Source of the DNA: Fulvivirga sediminis
GTDB lineage: Bacteria; Bacteroidota; Bacteroidia; Cytophagales; Cyclobacteriaceae
Assembly (NCBI RefSeq): GCF_016757215.1
Contig: NZ_JAESIY010000005.1
Span: 62,001-126,000 of the forward strand
Reading direction: 5' to 3'
Length of the DNA stretch: 64,000 bases
This document shows, one piece after another, positions 32,532 to 41,127 of this stretch (the first letter of the stretch is position 1; every line of letters starts with the position of its first letter). Both the position numbers and the translations under genes were made by a program. Below the pieces are notes generated by a model. The model was given only the letters and a program-made list of their open reading frames with translations. It was not told where the DNA came from and made no database searches.

Positions 32532-32975
32532 TTGAATAAATACGCAGACATACAAGCAAAAATCAGTGACTCAGGTTTGAAAGTAACTCACCAGAGAACG
32601 GTGATACTTGAAGCCGTACATAATATGAACAGCCACCCGAGTGTGGAGCAAATTTATGATTATGTCAAGGAGTCATGCCCAAGCATTTCATTGGGTACAG
32701 TATATAAAACTGCCGAAACATTTGTAGAAAAAGGTCTGATAGCCAAGGTATCTACACATGAGGGGCATATGCGTTATGACCCTAAGCTCGATAACCATGG
32801 CCACATTTATTGTACGAACACAGCTGAAATTGTTGATTATTATGACGAAGAACTCAATGAAGTAATCATTAACTTCTTTAAAAAGAAAAAAGTCAGCAAT
32901 CTTAAAATTAAGAATATCACCCTCCAGATTAATGGAGATAAGATAGATCCTGATAAGGAAATAAGTATTAAATAA
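32532..32975 (+). CDS. perR: Fur family transcriptional regulator, PerR-like
   Basis: A 147-residue metal-dependent repressor. The winged-helix domain (about 10-85) carries LKVTHQRTVILEAVHNMNSHPSVEQIYDY split by the usual turn, then SLGTVYKTAETFVEKGL; the metal-site residues around RYDPKLDNHGHIYC are present, including the DNHGH block. The paired zinc CxxC motifs of classical Fur are absent, since only one Cys remains in that area. No ATG is available before residue 32, so a TTG start at 32532 is used. Position directly before a peroxiredoxin gene (34 bases) and behind a PerR-like box supports a peroxide-sensing role; iron sensing is the alternative. Confidence 0.85.
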   Translation: MNKYADIQAKISDSGLKVTHQRTVILEAVHNMNSHPSVEQIYDYVKESCPSISLGTVYKTAETFVEKGLIAKVSTHEGHMRYDPKLDNHGHIYCTNTAEIVDYYDEELNEVIINFFKKKKVSNLKIKNITLQINGDKIDPDKEISIK

Positions 32976-33009
32976 ATTTTGAAATAACATAAAATTAAAC
33001 GTCAACATT

Positions 33010-33639
33010 ATGTCATTAGTAGGAAAAAAAGCTCCTGTATTTGATGCTCCAGCAGTTATTAACGGTGAAGAAATTGTAGAATCATTCTCACTAGCTGATT
33101 ACATTGGTAAAAAAGAAGTAATGTTCTTCTTCTACCCAAAAGATTTCACATTCGTATGCCCTACTGAAATTCTTGCTTTCCAAAGCAAATTAGAAGAGTT
33201 TGAAAAAAGAGGTGTGCAAGTAGTAGGATGCTCTTGTGATACTGAAGAAACTCACTTAGCATGGTTACTTACTCCTAAAAACAACGGAGGTATAGAAGGA
33301 GTAACTTACCCTCTAGTAGCTGATTCTTCTAAAACTGTAGCTAACAACTTTGGCGTACTAGCTGGAGATTGGAGCTATACAGAAGAAGGTGATTTAATAT
33401 TTGATGGTGCCCCTGTAGCATTTAGAGGTACTTTCTTCATTGACAAAGAAGGAGTGGTAAGACACGAAACTATCAATGATCTACCATTAGGAAGAAACAT
33501 TGACGAAATGATTAGAGTAGTAGATGCATGGCACCATGTACAAGAGCACGGTGAAGTATGCCCTGCTAACTGGGAAGAAGGAAAAGACGCAATGCAAGCT
33601 ACCAGAGAAGGTGTATCTAACTACCTTTCTGCAAACTAA
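33010..33639 (+). CDS. Typical 2-Cys peroxiredoxin
   Basis: A 209-residue thiol peroxidase that reduces hydrogen peroxide and organic peroxides in the cytosol. The peroxidatic C50 is in FYPKDFTFVCPTE and the resolving C184 in GEVCPANWEEG, so it is an AhpC/Prx1-type enzyme; FRGTFFIDKEGVVRH is the usual third block. Codons are strongly biased to AAC, TTC and GGT/GGA compared with neighbours, as expected for a very abundant protein. It is transcribed with, or just after, the PerR-like gene and ends at a terminator. No AhpF gene is adjacent. Confidence 0.93.
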   Translation: MSLVGKKAPVFDAPAVINGEEIVESFSLADYIGKKEVMFFFYPKDFTFVCPTEILAFQSKLEEFEKRGVQVVGCSCDTEETHLAWLLTPKNNGGIEGVTYPLVADSSKTVANNFGVLAGDWSYTEEGDLIFDGAPVAFRGTFFIDKEGVVRHETINDLPLGRNIDEMIRVVDAWHHVQEHGEVCPANWEEGKDAMQATREGVSNYLSAN

Positions 33640-33663
33640 TCGTAGTTTTCAATAAAAAAACAA

Positions 33664-33693
33664 AAAGCTCACTGCATTGCGGTGGGCTTTTTT
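33664..33693 (+). terminator. Terminator of the peroxiredoxin gene
   Basis: AAAGCTCAC (33664-33672) pairs with GTGGGCTTT (33682-33690), with one G-T pair, around a 9-base loop, followed by TTT. It lies 25 bases past the stop; its T run merges into the -7 element of waaA. Confidence 0.72.
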
Positions 33694-33700
33694 AATTTTG
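33693..33700 (+). promoter_or_regulatory. Bacteroidetes -7 element overlapping a terminator, before waaA
   Basis: TAATTTTG followed by CGTC and the waaA ATG at 33705. The distance to the start codon, 4 bases, is identical to that at marC, again implying a leaderless message. The first T of the box is the last T of the upstream terminator tract, so the -33 region would fall in the terminator stem. Confidence 0.52.
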
Positions 33701-33704
33701 CGTC

Positions 33705-34943
33705 ATGGGCAAGATAAGCTATCGATTATTTATATTTTTTTACAGAGTATTTATCTCTTTTGCAGCACTTTTTAATAAAAAAGCCAAGTTATTCTCCCAA
33801 GGCAGAAAAAACCTTTTCCAAGAACTGTCTGACGACTTTAAAGCGCACTCTGGAGAACTTGCTTGGTTTCACTGTGCTTCTTTAGGAGAATTTGAACAAG
33901 GAAGACCTGTAATAGAAGCTTTCAAACAAGAGTTCCCCCACTTCAAAATTCTTCTTACCTTCTTTTCTCCTTCTGGTTATGAGGTAAGAAAGGATTACGC
34001 CCTGGCCGATTATGTATATTACCTCCCCTTAGACACACCCAAAAATGCCCGCAATCTGATCAATATCACAAAGCCCTCCATCGCTATATTTGTGAAATAT
34101 GAATATTGGTACTTTTACCTAAAAGCTCTTAAAAAAAATAACATTCCTATTTTATCCGTCTCGTCTATCTTCAGAAAAGATCAGATTTACTTCAAAAAGC
34201 ATGGCAGTTTCTACAGGCACATACTAAAACAAGTCTCTCATTTTTTTGTACAAGACTATCCATCAAAAGAACTTTTAAACAAAATTTCCTTCTCTAACGT
34301 CACCGTCTCAGGAGACACCCGCTTCGACAGGGTAGTAAGTATTGTAAACAACAAAAAAGAGATACCGAATATCAAAGAATTTAAGGACAAGGATCAACTT
34401 ATGGTAATAGGCAGCTGCTGGCCAGAAGACTTTGAAGTACTAGTTTCATTTATTAATGAATTTCCTATAAAGTTTATAATAGCTCCCCACGAAATAGAAG
34501 AAAAATTTATGCAGCGAATAGAGAAGGACGCTATTAAAAAGGTGATACGCTTTTCAAAGCTAACCCAAGCCACCGCAAAGGAACACGACATTTTAATCAT
34601 CGACAATGTAGGGATGCTTTCCAAGCTATATGCTTATGCTGATTACGCCTATATAGGTGGCGCATTTGGCGCAGGCTTACATAATATTTTAGAGGCCGCC
34701 ACTTTTGGTCTTCCGATTTTCTTTGGAAATAAAAATTACACTAAATTCAAAGAAGCTGTAGATTTGATCAACCTAGGTGGGGCTGTAGCTATAGCAGATA
34801 ACAACCAGCTTAGATTTCAGTTTCATCAATTTATGGACGAAAGAACGTATAACATTGGAAGTCAGGTCAATAGAGACTATGTAATTGATCACAAAGGAGC
34901 TACAGATAAAATCATTAATCACTGCAAAGAAATATTATCATGA
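33705..34943 (+). CDS. waaA: 3-deoxy-D-manno-octulosonic acid transferase
   Basis: A 412-residue inner-membrane enzyme that transfers Kdo from CMP-Kdo to lipid A precursors. An N-terminal hydrophobic anchor (LFIFFYRVFISFAALFN) precedes the GT30 domain with WFHCASLGEFEQGRPVIEAF, LLTFFSPSGYE, and a C-terminal GT-B half with GGAFGAGLHNILEAATFGLP. Length and blocks are normal for WaaA/KdtA. The stop overlaps the rsgA start (ATGA), so the two are co-translated. Presence shows a Gram-negative LPS-bearing envelope. Confidence 0.93.
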   Translation: MGKISYRLFIFFYRVFISFAALFNKKAKLFSQGRKNLFQELSDDFKAHSGELAWFHCASLGEFEQGRPVIEAFKQEFPHFKILLTFFSPSGYEVRKDYALADYVYYLPLDTPKNARNLINITKPSIAIFVKYEYWYFYLKALKKNNIPILSVSSIFRKDQIYFKKHGSFYRHILKQVSHFFVQDYPSKELLNKISFSNVTVSGDTRFDRVVSIVNNKKEIPNIKEFKDKDQLMVIGSCWPEDFEVLVSFINEFPIKFIIAPHEIEEKFMQRIEKDAIKKVIRFSKLTQATAKEHDILIIDNVGMLSKLYAYADYAYIGGAFGAGLHNILEAATFGLPIFFGNKNYTKFKEAVDLINLGGAVAIADNNQLRFQFHQFMDERTYNIGSQVNRDYVIDHKGATDKIINHCKEILS

Positions 34944-35857
34944 CAGGTGAAGTTTTAAAATCTACTGGCTCATGGTATGATGTACTAGCTGAAGATCATA
35001 AAATTTATCAAGCTCGAACCAGAGGCAAACTCAGACTTAAAGGATTTAAAACCACCAACCCTATAGCTGTAGGCGACAAGGTAAGTATAAGTCTTGAAAA
35101 TGACACCGAGGCTGTAATTACTGAGATATTACCACGAGAAAATTATATCATCAGAAAGTCTGTAAAGCAAAAAAGCCACGGACATATCCTAGCTGCCAAT
35201 CTAGATCAGGCTATACTGATAGTTACACTTACCTACCCTCGAACTTCACTAGGATTTATAGATCGGTTTTTAGTATCCGCTGAATCTTTCAGAATCCCTC
35301 AAGTCATTTTGTTCAACAAAATTGACATCCTAGATAAGGAAGGTATGGACATGATTGAGGAGATCATTGAAATATATGAGAAAATAGGAGTAACATGCCT
35401 GAAAGTGTCAGCACTAAAAGAAGAAGGTATTAATAGTGTGCTTGAACTGCTTGAGGGCAAAAAAAGCCTTTTATCGGGTCATAGTGGTGTAGGGAAATCT
35501 ACTCTGCTCAACAAAATAGCTCCTGGAATAGAGCAAAAAACCGGAGCGATATCAGACTTTGCCCAAAAGGGGGTACATACCACTACTTTTGCAGAGATGT
35601 TTGAAATATCTTCTTCCACCTTCGTTATTGATACTCCAGGAATAAAAGAGTTAGGGATTATTGACATTGAAACCGAAGAGCTTTCTGACTATTTCCCTGA
35701 AATGAGAGCATTACAATCAGAATGCAAATTTCACAATTGCACCCACTTGCACGAACCCAAATGCGCCGTACAGAATGCCGTGGACAATGGTGAAATTGCA
35801 GAAAGTCGATACATCAGCTACGTAAGTATTATTGAAGGAGATGACAACCGGCGTTAA
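34940..35857 (+). CDS. rsgA: Small ribosomal subunit biogenesis GTPase RsgA
   Basis: A 305-residue circularly permuted GTPase acting in late 30S maturation. An OB-fold (about 1-75) precedes the permuted G motifs: FNKIDIL (G4), then G1 GHSGVGKSTLLN and G3 DTPGIKELG; the C-terminal zinc knuckle is in ECKFHNCTHLHEPKCAV (C-x4-C-x-H-x5-C). All features are intact. It overlaps waaA by 4 bases and its 3' end meets the convergent glycosyltransferase gene with a 4-base gap. Confidence 0.95.
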   Translation: MTGEVLKSTGSWYDVLAEDHKIYQARTRGKLRLKGFKTTNPIAVGDKVSISLENDTEAVITEILPRENYIIRKSVKQKSHGHILAANLDQAILIVTLTYPRTSLGFIDRFLVSAESFRIPQVILFNKIDILDKEGMDMIEEIIEIYEKIGVTCLKVSALKEEGINSVLELLEGKKSLLSGHSGVGKSTLLNKIAPGIEQKTGAISDFAQKGVHTTTFAEMFEISSSTFVIDTPGIKELGIIDIETEELSDYFPEMRALQSECKFHNCTHLHEPKCAVQNAVDNGEIAESRYISYVSIIEGDDNRR

Positions 35858-35861
35858 ACTC

Positions 35862-36716
35862 TCACTTTAATAGTTTTATGTACTTGTAAACTAATTTAAA
35901 ATCCAAATATCGTAGAGCCATTCTCATTTCGTAATACAAACGACCTTTAAAGGCCTTTTCTTCAGACTTGCCCCTTAGCAAAGCTTTTGCCTTTTTCATT
36001 ACCTTAAAAGTAGTTTGCAAATGAGGACTTCTGACTTTAAACTGCATAGCTCTTTTTGAGCCTTCAACTAGTCTTCTTTTCACTAGAACCTCATCAGTAA
36101 ATACATATTTAAAAACTCGTGATGACCTGATCCACAAATCAAAATCTTCATAAGAAAGGTCTTCATCATAGCCATTTAAATATTCAACCAGCGCCCTGGT
36201 GTACATCATGGTAGGTGGACATATAAAGTAACGAGACACCAATTCTTTAAAAACATCTCCCGAAGGAATTGATATCAAAGATTTACCCTCGCTGCCTATG
36301 GGATAATGATGCTTTATAAAAGTACCACCCTCATCTATGACCTCCGCGTTAGTAAAATTAAGGCCATACTCCTCCCCTAACCTTTTTAAAGCAGCTACCC
36401 CCTGCTCCACTCGTTTAGGAAGAAGCACATCATCAGCAGCTAAGTCTATAACAAAATCTCCTGAGCTAAGTGCATAAGCCCGATTAAATGCCTTACAATT
36501 GCCAATGTTTTGTTTCAGCGACATAAACCTGACATCAGGATAAGCTTTCAACAAATCAGCGATAATCTCACCACTATTATCAGTACTGGCATCATCCACT
36601 ACAATTATTTCTATATTTTTATATGTTTGCTGAAAAACAGACAAGAGCGCTTCTTTCACAAAGCGCTCATGATTATAACATAGACATATAATAGATACCA
36701 GGGGCTGATCTGACAT
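35862..36716 (-). CDS. Family 2 glycosyltransferase
   Basis: A 284-residue GT-A enzyme. The N-terminal nucleotide-sugar site is clear: VSIICLCYNHERFVKEALLS, IEIIVVDDASTDNSGEII, and the metal-binding acidic cluster in DLAADDVLLPKRV. The C-terminal part (YEDFDLWIRSSRVFKYVFTD) is the typical acceptor region with the ED motif. Donor and acceptor are unknown; it probably adds a sugar to a surface polysaccharide. Its start codon is only 13 bases from the divergent GNAT-like gene. Confidence 0.88.
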   Translation of the reverse strand: MSDQPLVSIICLCYNHERFVKEALLSVFQQTYKNIEIIVVDDASTDNSGEIIADLLKAYPDVRFMSLKQNIGNCKAFNRAYALSSGDFVIDLAADDVLLPKRVEQGVAALKRLGEEYGLNFTNAEVIDEGGTFIKHHYPIGSEGKSLISIPSGDVFKELVSRYFICPPTMMYTRALVEYLNGYDEDLSYEDFDLWIRSSRVFKYVFTDEVLVKRRLVEGSKRAMQFKVRSPHLQTTFKVMKKAKALLRGKSEEKAFKGRLYYEMRMALRYLDFKLVYKYIKLLK

Positions 36717-36729
36717 ATAAAGAAATCAA

Positions 36730-37653
36730 TTGCTAAAACACCTTAAACATACACAAATAGATCAAAAAAAATGGGATAAATGCCTTTTAGGGTCTGCCGA
36801 TGCTGTGGTGTATTGCCAATCTTGGTTTCTAAACATTATACATCCGGGATGGGAGGCTTTGGTTATTGAAAAGCAGGAATCATACACGTTTATCATGCCG
36901 CTGCTTCACGACAAAAAGTATGGCCTTTCAATTCACCCAAAGCCGGTTTTAGCCCAGCGCCTAGGTATGTTTGGATTGGTAAACAGCGAGCTAACTAAAG
37001 AGATTAAGAAACAAATTGAAAAACTCTTTGCCTCATTTATTTACCCTTTAAGTCAGCATTACTCTAATGACTTTTGCCAAGAAGAAAAAATCAACCATAT
37101 ATTGCCGCTATCAGCAGACTACACCAACTTACAGCTACAATATCGCCGTGATAGAAAGACCCGACTAAAACAGGCTAAAAATGCGCATATAGAGATTGTT
37201 GAAGCACACAATGCTAACGAAATGATCTCCCTACTTAAAGAAGAAGTTTCTCCAAAGATCAGTGGTGGCGTATCATCTTCGTCATTTAGCAAAATTCATG
37301 ATATTATAACAGAGAGCCTTAACAATAAATCAGGGTTTTTAGTGAAGGCGATTCATGACAATCAACTAATTTCAATTGCCTTTTTTATCACATACAAAAA
37401 CAGAATAACTTACCTATTTAGCGCTAACACTAAACTTGGCCGTAGCCTACAGGCCAACACTTTAATTTTAGATACGATAATAAAACAATATGCCGGAAGC
37501 CATTACATATTAGACTTTGAAGGCTCACACATATCCGGTATAGCCGATTTCTTCAAGGGCTTTGGTGCAGAAGAAGAAAAATATTTTCATATTAAATATG
37601 AATCTCCATCTATAAAAGTCCTCAAAAAAATAAAATCTATCATCAGAAGATAA
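36730..37653 (+). CDS. FemAB/GNAT-like acyltransferase
   Basis: A 307-residue protein with two tandem acyltransferase-like halves. Evidence is the WFLNIIHPGWEALVI block near residue 32, a central Arg/Lys-rich QYRRDRKTRLKQAKNAHIEI and the C-terminal LFSANTKLGRSLQANTLILD with YILDFEGSHISGIADFFKGF, the pattern of the GNAT/FemAB-like family seen in polysaccharide clusters. The start is TTG at 36730 because the next ATG comes far into the domain. It is followed 4 bases later by the flippase and probably acylates or aminoacylates a surface sugar; no substrate can be assigned. Confidence 0.72.
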   Translation: MLKHLKHTQIDQKKWDKCLLGSADAVVYCQSWFLNIIHPGWEALVIEKQESYTFIMPLLHDKKYGLSIHPKPVLAQRLGMFGLVNSELTKEIKKQIEKLFASFIYPLSQHYSNDFCQEEKINHILPLSADYTNLQLQYRRDRKTRLKQAKNAHIEIVEAHNANEMISLLKEEVSPKISGGVSSSSFSKIHDIITESLNNKSGFLVKAIHDNQLISIAFFITYKNRITYLFSANTKLGRSLQANTLILDTIIKQYAGSHYILDFEGSHISGIADFFKGFGAEEEKYFHIKYESPSIKVLKKIKSIIRR

Positions 37654-37657
37654 AGCC

Positions 37658-38926
37658 TTGAAAAAAATACACATCATATCAATATTTCAAGGATATTTTA
37701 AAGAAGTCAGTATACTTACCTTCGGAAATATTATTTCTTTACTGATTACTCTGGTGGGCTATCCTATCATCACCAGGCTTTACTCTGATACTATTTTTGG
37801 AGAATTTGCTGTATTCCAAAGCTTTTTGATAATACTGATCTCAATGGGCACCTTACAATATGACAAAGCCATAGTATTAATAAAAAAAATAAGCAACTTA
37901 CATATTTTCATACAAGCACTTTTCATCCTTCTTGTGAGTTTTGCTGCATCATTAAGCCTTGTCATTTACACTGAAATCCCGAAAAATCTTCATATCCCTC
38001 TCAATAAAAGCCTCTTTTGGTGGCTTTTAATTGCAGTAATACTAGGAGCCAGTAATCAAATAGGGCAATGGTACTATTTGAGAACCAACCAGCTCAAACT
38101 TTTATCTGTAGTGAAAGTAGTAGACCGACTTTTTTTTCAGGGAGCAGCTATTCTATTTGCCTATTTTCAATGGGGATACAATCATTTGGTGTTAGCAGCC
38201 ATTACGGGGCAAGCTACTATTTTCACCATAGCTATAACCAAATTAAGATTTATTTTCTCTAAAATCCATTTCACTGAAGCAGCTATTTTATTAAGAAAAT
38301 ACAAATCCTTCCCCTACTACTCTTTCCCGAGTGGTTTAGTTGAACGTATATCAAGCCAAGCTCCCATACTGTTATTACCTATTTTAACTTCGGAAGCCTT
38401 AACAGGACAATTTTCCTTGGCATACAGAATACTCAGCCTGCCAGAAGCTATCATCGGCGCAGGTATTGGTCAGATTTTCTACAAAAAAATCGGGAACCTT
38501 ATACATCACCAACAAGCCCTTACGCCCGAGCTACTCCGCTGCTGGAAACTCTTGCTAACCATTGGTGCTCCCGTCTTTCTCACCCTACTACTTTGGGGTG
38601 ACGATATCTTTAGCCTTGTATTTAGCGAAAGCTGGCAACAATCAGGTGAGATAGTGCAAATGCTAAGCATAATGCTCTTATTCATGTTTGTAAGCACCCC
38701 TACTAGTAGCACCTTTGCTGCTATGAACAAGCAATATTATGGTCTTATATTTTCATTAATTTCTCTCACCAGTAGATTTCTTTCCTTATATCTAGGCATT
38801 CGACACGGTGGTTTTTATTTCGGCCTGACATCATTAGTATGCGCTGAAATTCTAAGCATAATATTGTATAATACCATCCTTCTTAAAGAAGTTAAAAAAT
38901 GGGACTCAAAAATCGGCAACTTATGA
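37658..38926 (+). CDS. Polysaccharide flippase (Wzx/oligosaccharide translocase type)
   Basis: A 422-residue integral membrane protein with about 12 hydrophobic segments. The N-terminus (VSILTFGNIISLLITLVGYP, then ITRLYSDTIFGEFAVFQSF) is the standard start of the polysaccharide-biosynthesis MVF/Wzx superfamily, and GQFSLAYRILSLPEAIIGAG matches the second-half signature. It would move lipid-linked oligosaccharides across the inner membrane. The start is TTG at 37658, four bases after the previous stop, with AAAGCC upstream and no ATG nearby. Confidence 0.88.
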   Translation: MKKIHIISIFQGYFKEVSILTFGNIISLLITLVGYPIITRLYSDTIFGEFAVFQSFLIILISMGTLQYDKAIVLIKKISNLHIFIQALFILLVSFAASLSLVIYTEIPKNLHIPLNKSLFWWLLIAVILGASNQIGQWYYLRTNQLKLLSVVKVVDRLFFQGAAILFAYFQWGYNHLVLAAITGQATIFTIAITKLRFIFSKIHFTEAAILLRKYKSFPYYSFPSGLVERISSQAPILLLPILTSEALTGQFSLAYRILSLPEAIIGAGIGQIFYKKIGNLIHHQQALTPELLRCWKLLLTIGAPVFLTLLLWGDDIFSLVFSESWQQSGEIVQMLSIMLLFMFVSTPTSSTFAAMNKQYYGLIFSLISLTSRFLSLYLGIRHGGFYFGLTSLVCAEILSIILYNTILLKEVKKWDSKIGNL

Positions 38927-39020
38927 TTTCATCAGTCAACTTCGAATTTAAGCTACTACTTAAACCTTCGTTGCTTATAATGCCTATATTTTCAAATCAA
39001 GAACACATATTTTCTAATTC

Positions 39021-40211
39021 ATGAATGTATTTGTAATTCCCTCGTGGTACCCTTCCGAGGGCAATTGGCTTAATGGCATTTTCATAAAAGAACAGACCTT
39101 ATGGATAGCAGAAGACTATCCCGCCATCAATTTTGGAATAAGCTTATGGGGACAAAATGACGACAAGTTACTCCTACATACAAAAATGCCGTTTAGTGCC
39201 ATCCAGAAATTAATTCATACTCCTCGCCCATTTACAAATAGCCTTAAAGCAAATGTATGTGAATATTTTCACCCTGCGTATTCATTTCATTATCGGATAA
39301 AAGAAGGCAATATAAAAGCCAAAATAAGTTCTTGTTTCCAGAATTTAAAGAAATTCGAAACTACTTACGGCAAAGTGGATCTGATTCATGCTCACGTAAA
39401 TTACCCGGCCGGTTACATCGCATATGAACTTTCCAAACGGTTAGATATTCCCTATCTCATCACTGAGCACATGTCTCCCTTTCCTCAAAAATACCATCTC
39501 AACAAAGAAAAAGAGCTGAGAAACGAGATTGCTGAAGCCATGTTGAATGCCTCTTCATTAATAGCTGTAAGCTCTTATTTGAAAGAAAGAATAAAAGACA
39601 CATTACCTACTTGCAACCCTATAGTTATTCCAAATTTCATTTGCACACCAAAAAATATTGATGTTAAAAAGAACGAAAACCTAACCTTCTGTTATGCTAA
39701 TTCAATTGCTCAAAACAAAGGCATTAAAGAACTCCTAGAAGCCTGGAGCTTACTAGAAAATCAGAATTGTCTCCTTAAAATAGCAGGAACCGGTCCGTAC
39801 TTCAAAGAAGCACAGCAATTCGCTTCTTCATTAACATTTAAAAATTCCATAGAATGGTTAGGTCAGCTTTCGAAAGAAGAAGTTATGCTGCTTATGCAAA
39901 AATCTCATTGTCATATTTTAACCAGTTATTCTGAATCATTCGGAGTAGCTTATATAGAAGCTATGGCCGCCGGCATACCAAGTATTGCAGCGCCTTTTGG
40001 AGGGCCAAAAGATATTATTAAGAGTAATACAGGAGTCTTCACAAAAGATATTAGAGCTACTGACATTGCAGAAAAAATACAATGGTTTATTGAGAACCGG
40101 AGCAGGTTCAATACCGATTCCATTATTTCTGAATTCAAGGAAAAATATTCGGTGGTAGCCGTAGCCCCATCTATTTTAAAACTATACGAGGATGCTATAA
40201 ACTCAAGGTGA
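39021..40211 (+). CDS. Family 4 (GT-B) glycosyltransferase
   Basis: A 396-residue enzyme. The N-terminal acceptor half begins NVFVIPSWYPSEGNWLNGIF and includes DLIHAHVNYPAGYIAYEL; the donor half shows NKGIKELLEAWSLL, KIAGTGPY and the E-x7-E signature in SESFGVAYIEAMAAGIPSIA. It is a GT4-type retaining transferase, probably extending a surface polysaccharide moved by the flippase encoded 94 bases upstream. The ATG at 39021 fits the family start. Its last 17 bases overlap the convergent GNAT-like gene. Confidence 0.9.
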   Translation: MNVFVIPSWYPSEGNWLNGIFIKEQTLWIAEDYPAINFGISLWGQNDDKLLLHTKMPFSAIQKLIHTPRPFTNSLKANVCEYFHPAYSFHYRIKEGNIKAKISSCFQNLKKFETTYGKVDLIHAHVNYPAGYIAYELSKRLDIPYLITEHMSPFPQKYHLNKEKELRNEIAEAMLNASSLIAVSSYLKERIKDTLPTCNPIVIPNFICTPKNIDVKKNENLTFCYANSIAQNKGIKELLEAWSLLENQNCLLKIAGTGPYFKEAQQFASSLTFKNSIEWLGQLSKEEVMLLMQKSHCHILTSYSESFGVAYIEAMAAGIPSIAAPFGGPKDIIKSNTGVFTKDIRATDIAEKIQWFIENRSRFNTDSIISEFKEKYSVVAVAPSILKLYEDAINSR

Positions 40212-41127
40212 AAATGTTGCGCTTGCCATCTTCCGCACCGCAGTTTCTTTTGAAAGCATAAAGTCCTTCATTCAGCACTCCACTAACTGAAGAAATCCCT
40301 AAATCGAGAAAGCGAATTTGCAACTTTTGACAGTAATTATACACACCTTGCAGCACCATGACTATTGGGCTATATGTTCTGTATTTAAAATCATCACCAT
40401 GGTAAAAGTTATAAAGCACCTGATCACTAACTTTTATACTCACCGCCACAGCTATTAAAGTCTTATCATCAAAGACACCAAACAATAGATATTGATCAGG
40501 AAAATTCTTATACATCTTGAGCAAGTCTTCATAGCTCATAGTCATAGGATAGCCTTTTAAGGCTCTATTCTGCTTGATGATATCATAGGCAGACGACAAA
40601 AAACTAACCTCTAACTGGCGAAAAGTAAATCCTTTGTTATGACATTTCCTTAACCTCTTCTTTTCATTTTTCTTTAACAAGGCAAAATAATCAGCATGCG
40701 TCACTTTAATGTGCTGATTAAGTTCTGACAATGAGAGTTCTATGCCATTTTGAATCAGAACATTTTCCAAATTCAATTCATCAGGATAATAAAAATCAGG
40801 AGCATTTTTAATCATAAAACGCTGAACGCCATTCTTCGATCCCCAATCTTGCAGGTAAGTTATTAGAATAGCTATGTTTTCAGAATTTATTTCAGGTCCA
40901 TCAAAAGAAGCTATCCCTGAGTATCGAGCATTATATGCTTCCGCTCCACTTATATAAAAATGTATAAAGATCACCTCCTGGTTATCTTTCACTAATGAAA
41001 ACCTGAATAAATTATGGGTATTATAAATAGAAAGATAAGTCTCTGAATTATAGATTAAAGCGGCCTTTGATGTATTTAAAAAAGGGTATTGTTCTACACT
41101 AAAGTGCTTATCTATACGGGAACTCAT
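40195..41127 (-). CDS. GNAT/FemAB-like acyltransferase (second)
   Basis: A 310-residue protein with weak similarity to FemAB/BioF2-type acyltransferases. The core is MSYEDLLKMYKNFPDQYLLF, TLIAVAVSIKVSDQVLYNFY with HGDDFKYRTYSPIVMV and LDLGISSVSGVLNEGLYAFK, which is the acyl-CoA or aminoacyl-tRNA binding half. The N-terminal half (FYISGAEAYNARYSGIASFD) is more divergent. It starts inside the FdtA-like stop (ATGA overlap), so the two are translated together and probably act on the same sugar, for example N-acylating an amino sugar; that link is inference. Confidence 0.72.
   Translation of the reverse strand: MSSRIDKHFSVEQYPFLNTSKAALIYNSETYLSIYNTHNLFRFSLVKDNQEVIFIHFYISGAEAYNARYSGIASFDGPEINSENIAILITYLQDWGSKNGVQRFMIKNAPDFYYPDELNLENVLIQNGIELSLSELNQHIKVTHADYFALLKKNEKKRLRKCHNKGFTFRQLEVSFLSSAYDIIKQNRALKGYPMTMSYEDLLKMYKNFPDQYLLFGVFDDKTLIAVAVSIKVSDQVLYNFYHGDDFKYRTYSPIVMVLQGVYNYCQKLQIRFLDLGISSVSGVLNEGLYAFKRNCGAEDGKRNIFTLSL

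Noticed and set aside
32353-32559. A 68-codon minus-strand reading frame before the Fur-family gene
   Set aside because: It covers the promoter and PerR-like box, has no domain and no plausible ribosome site.
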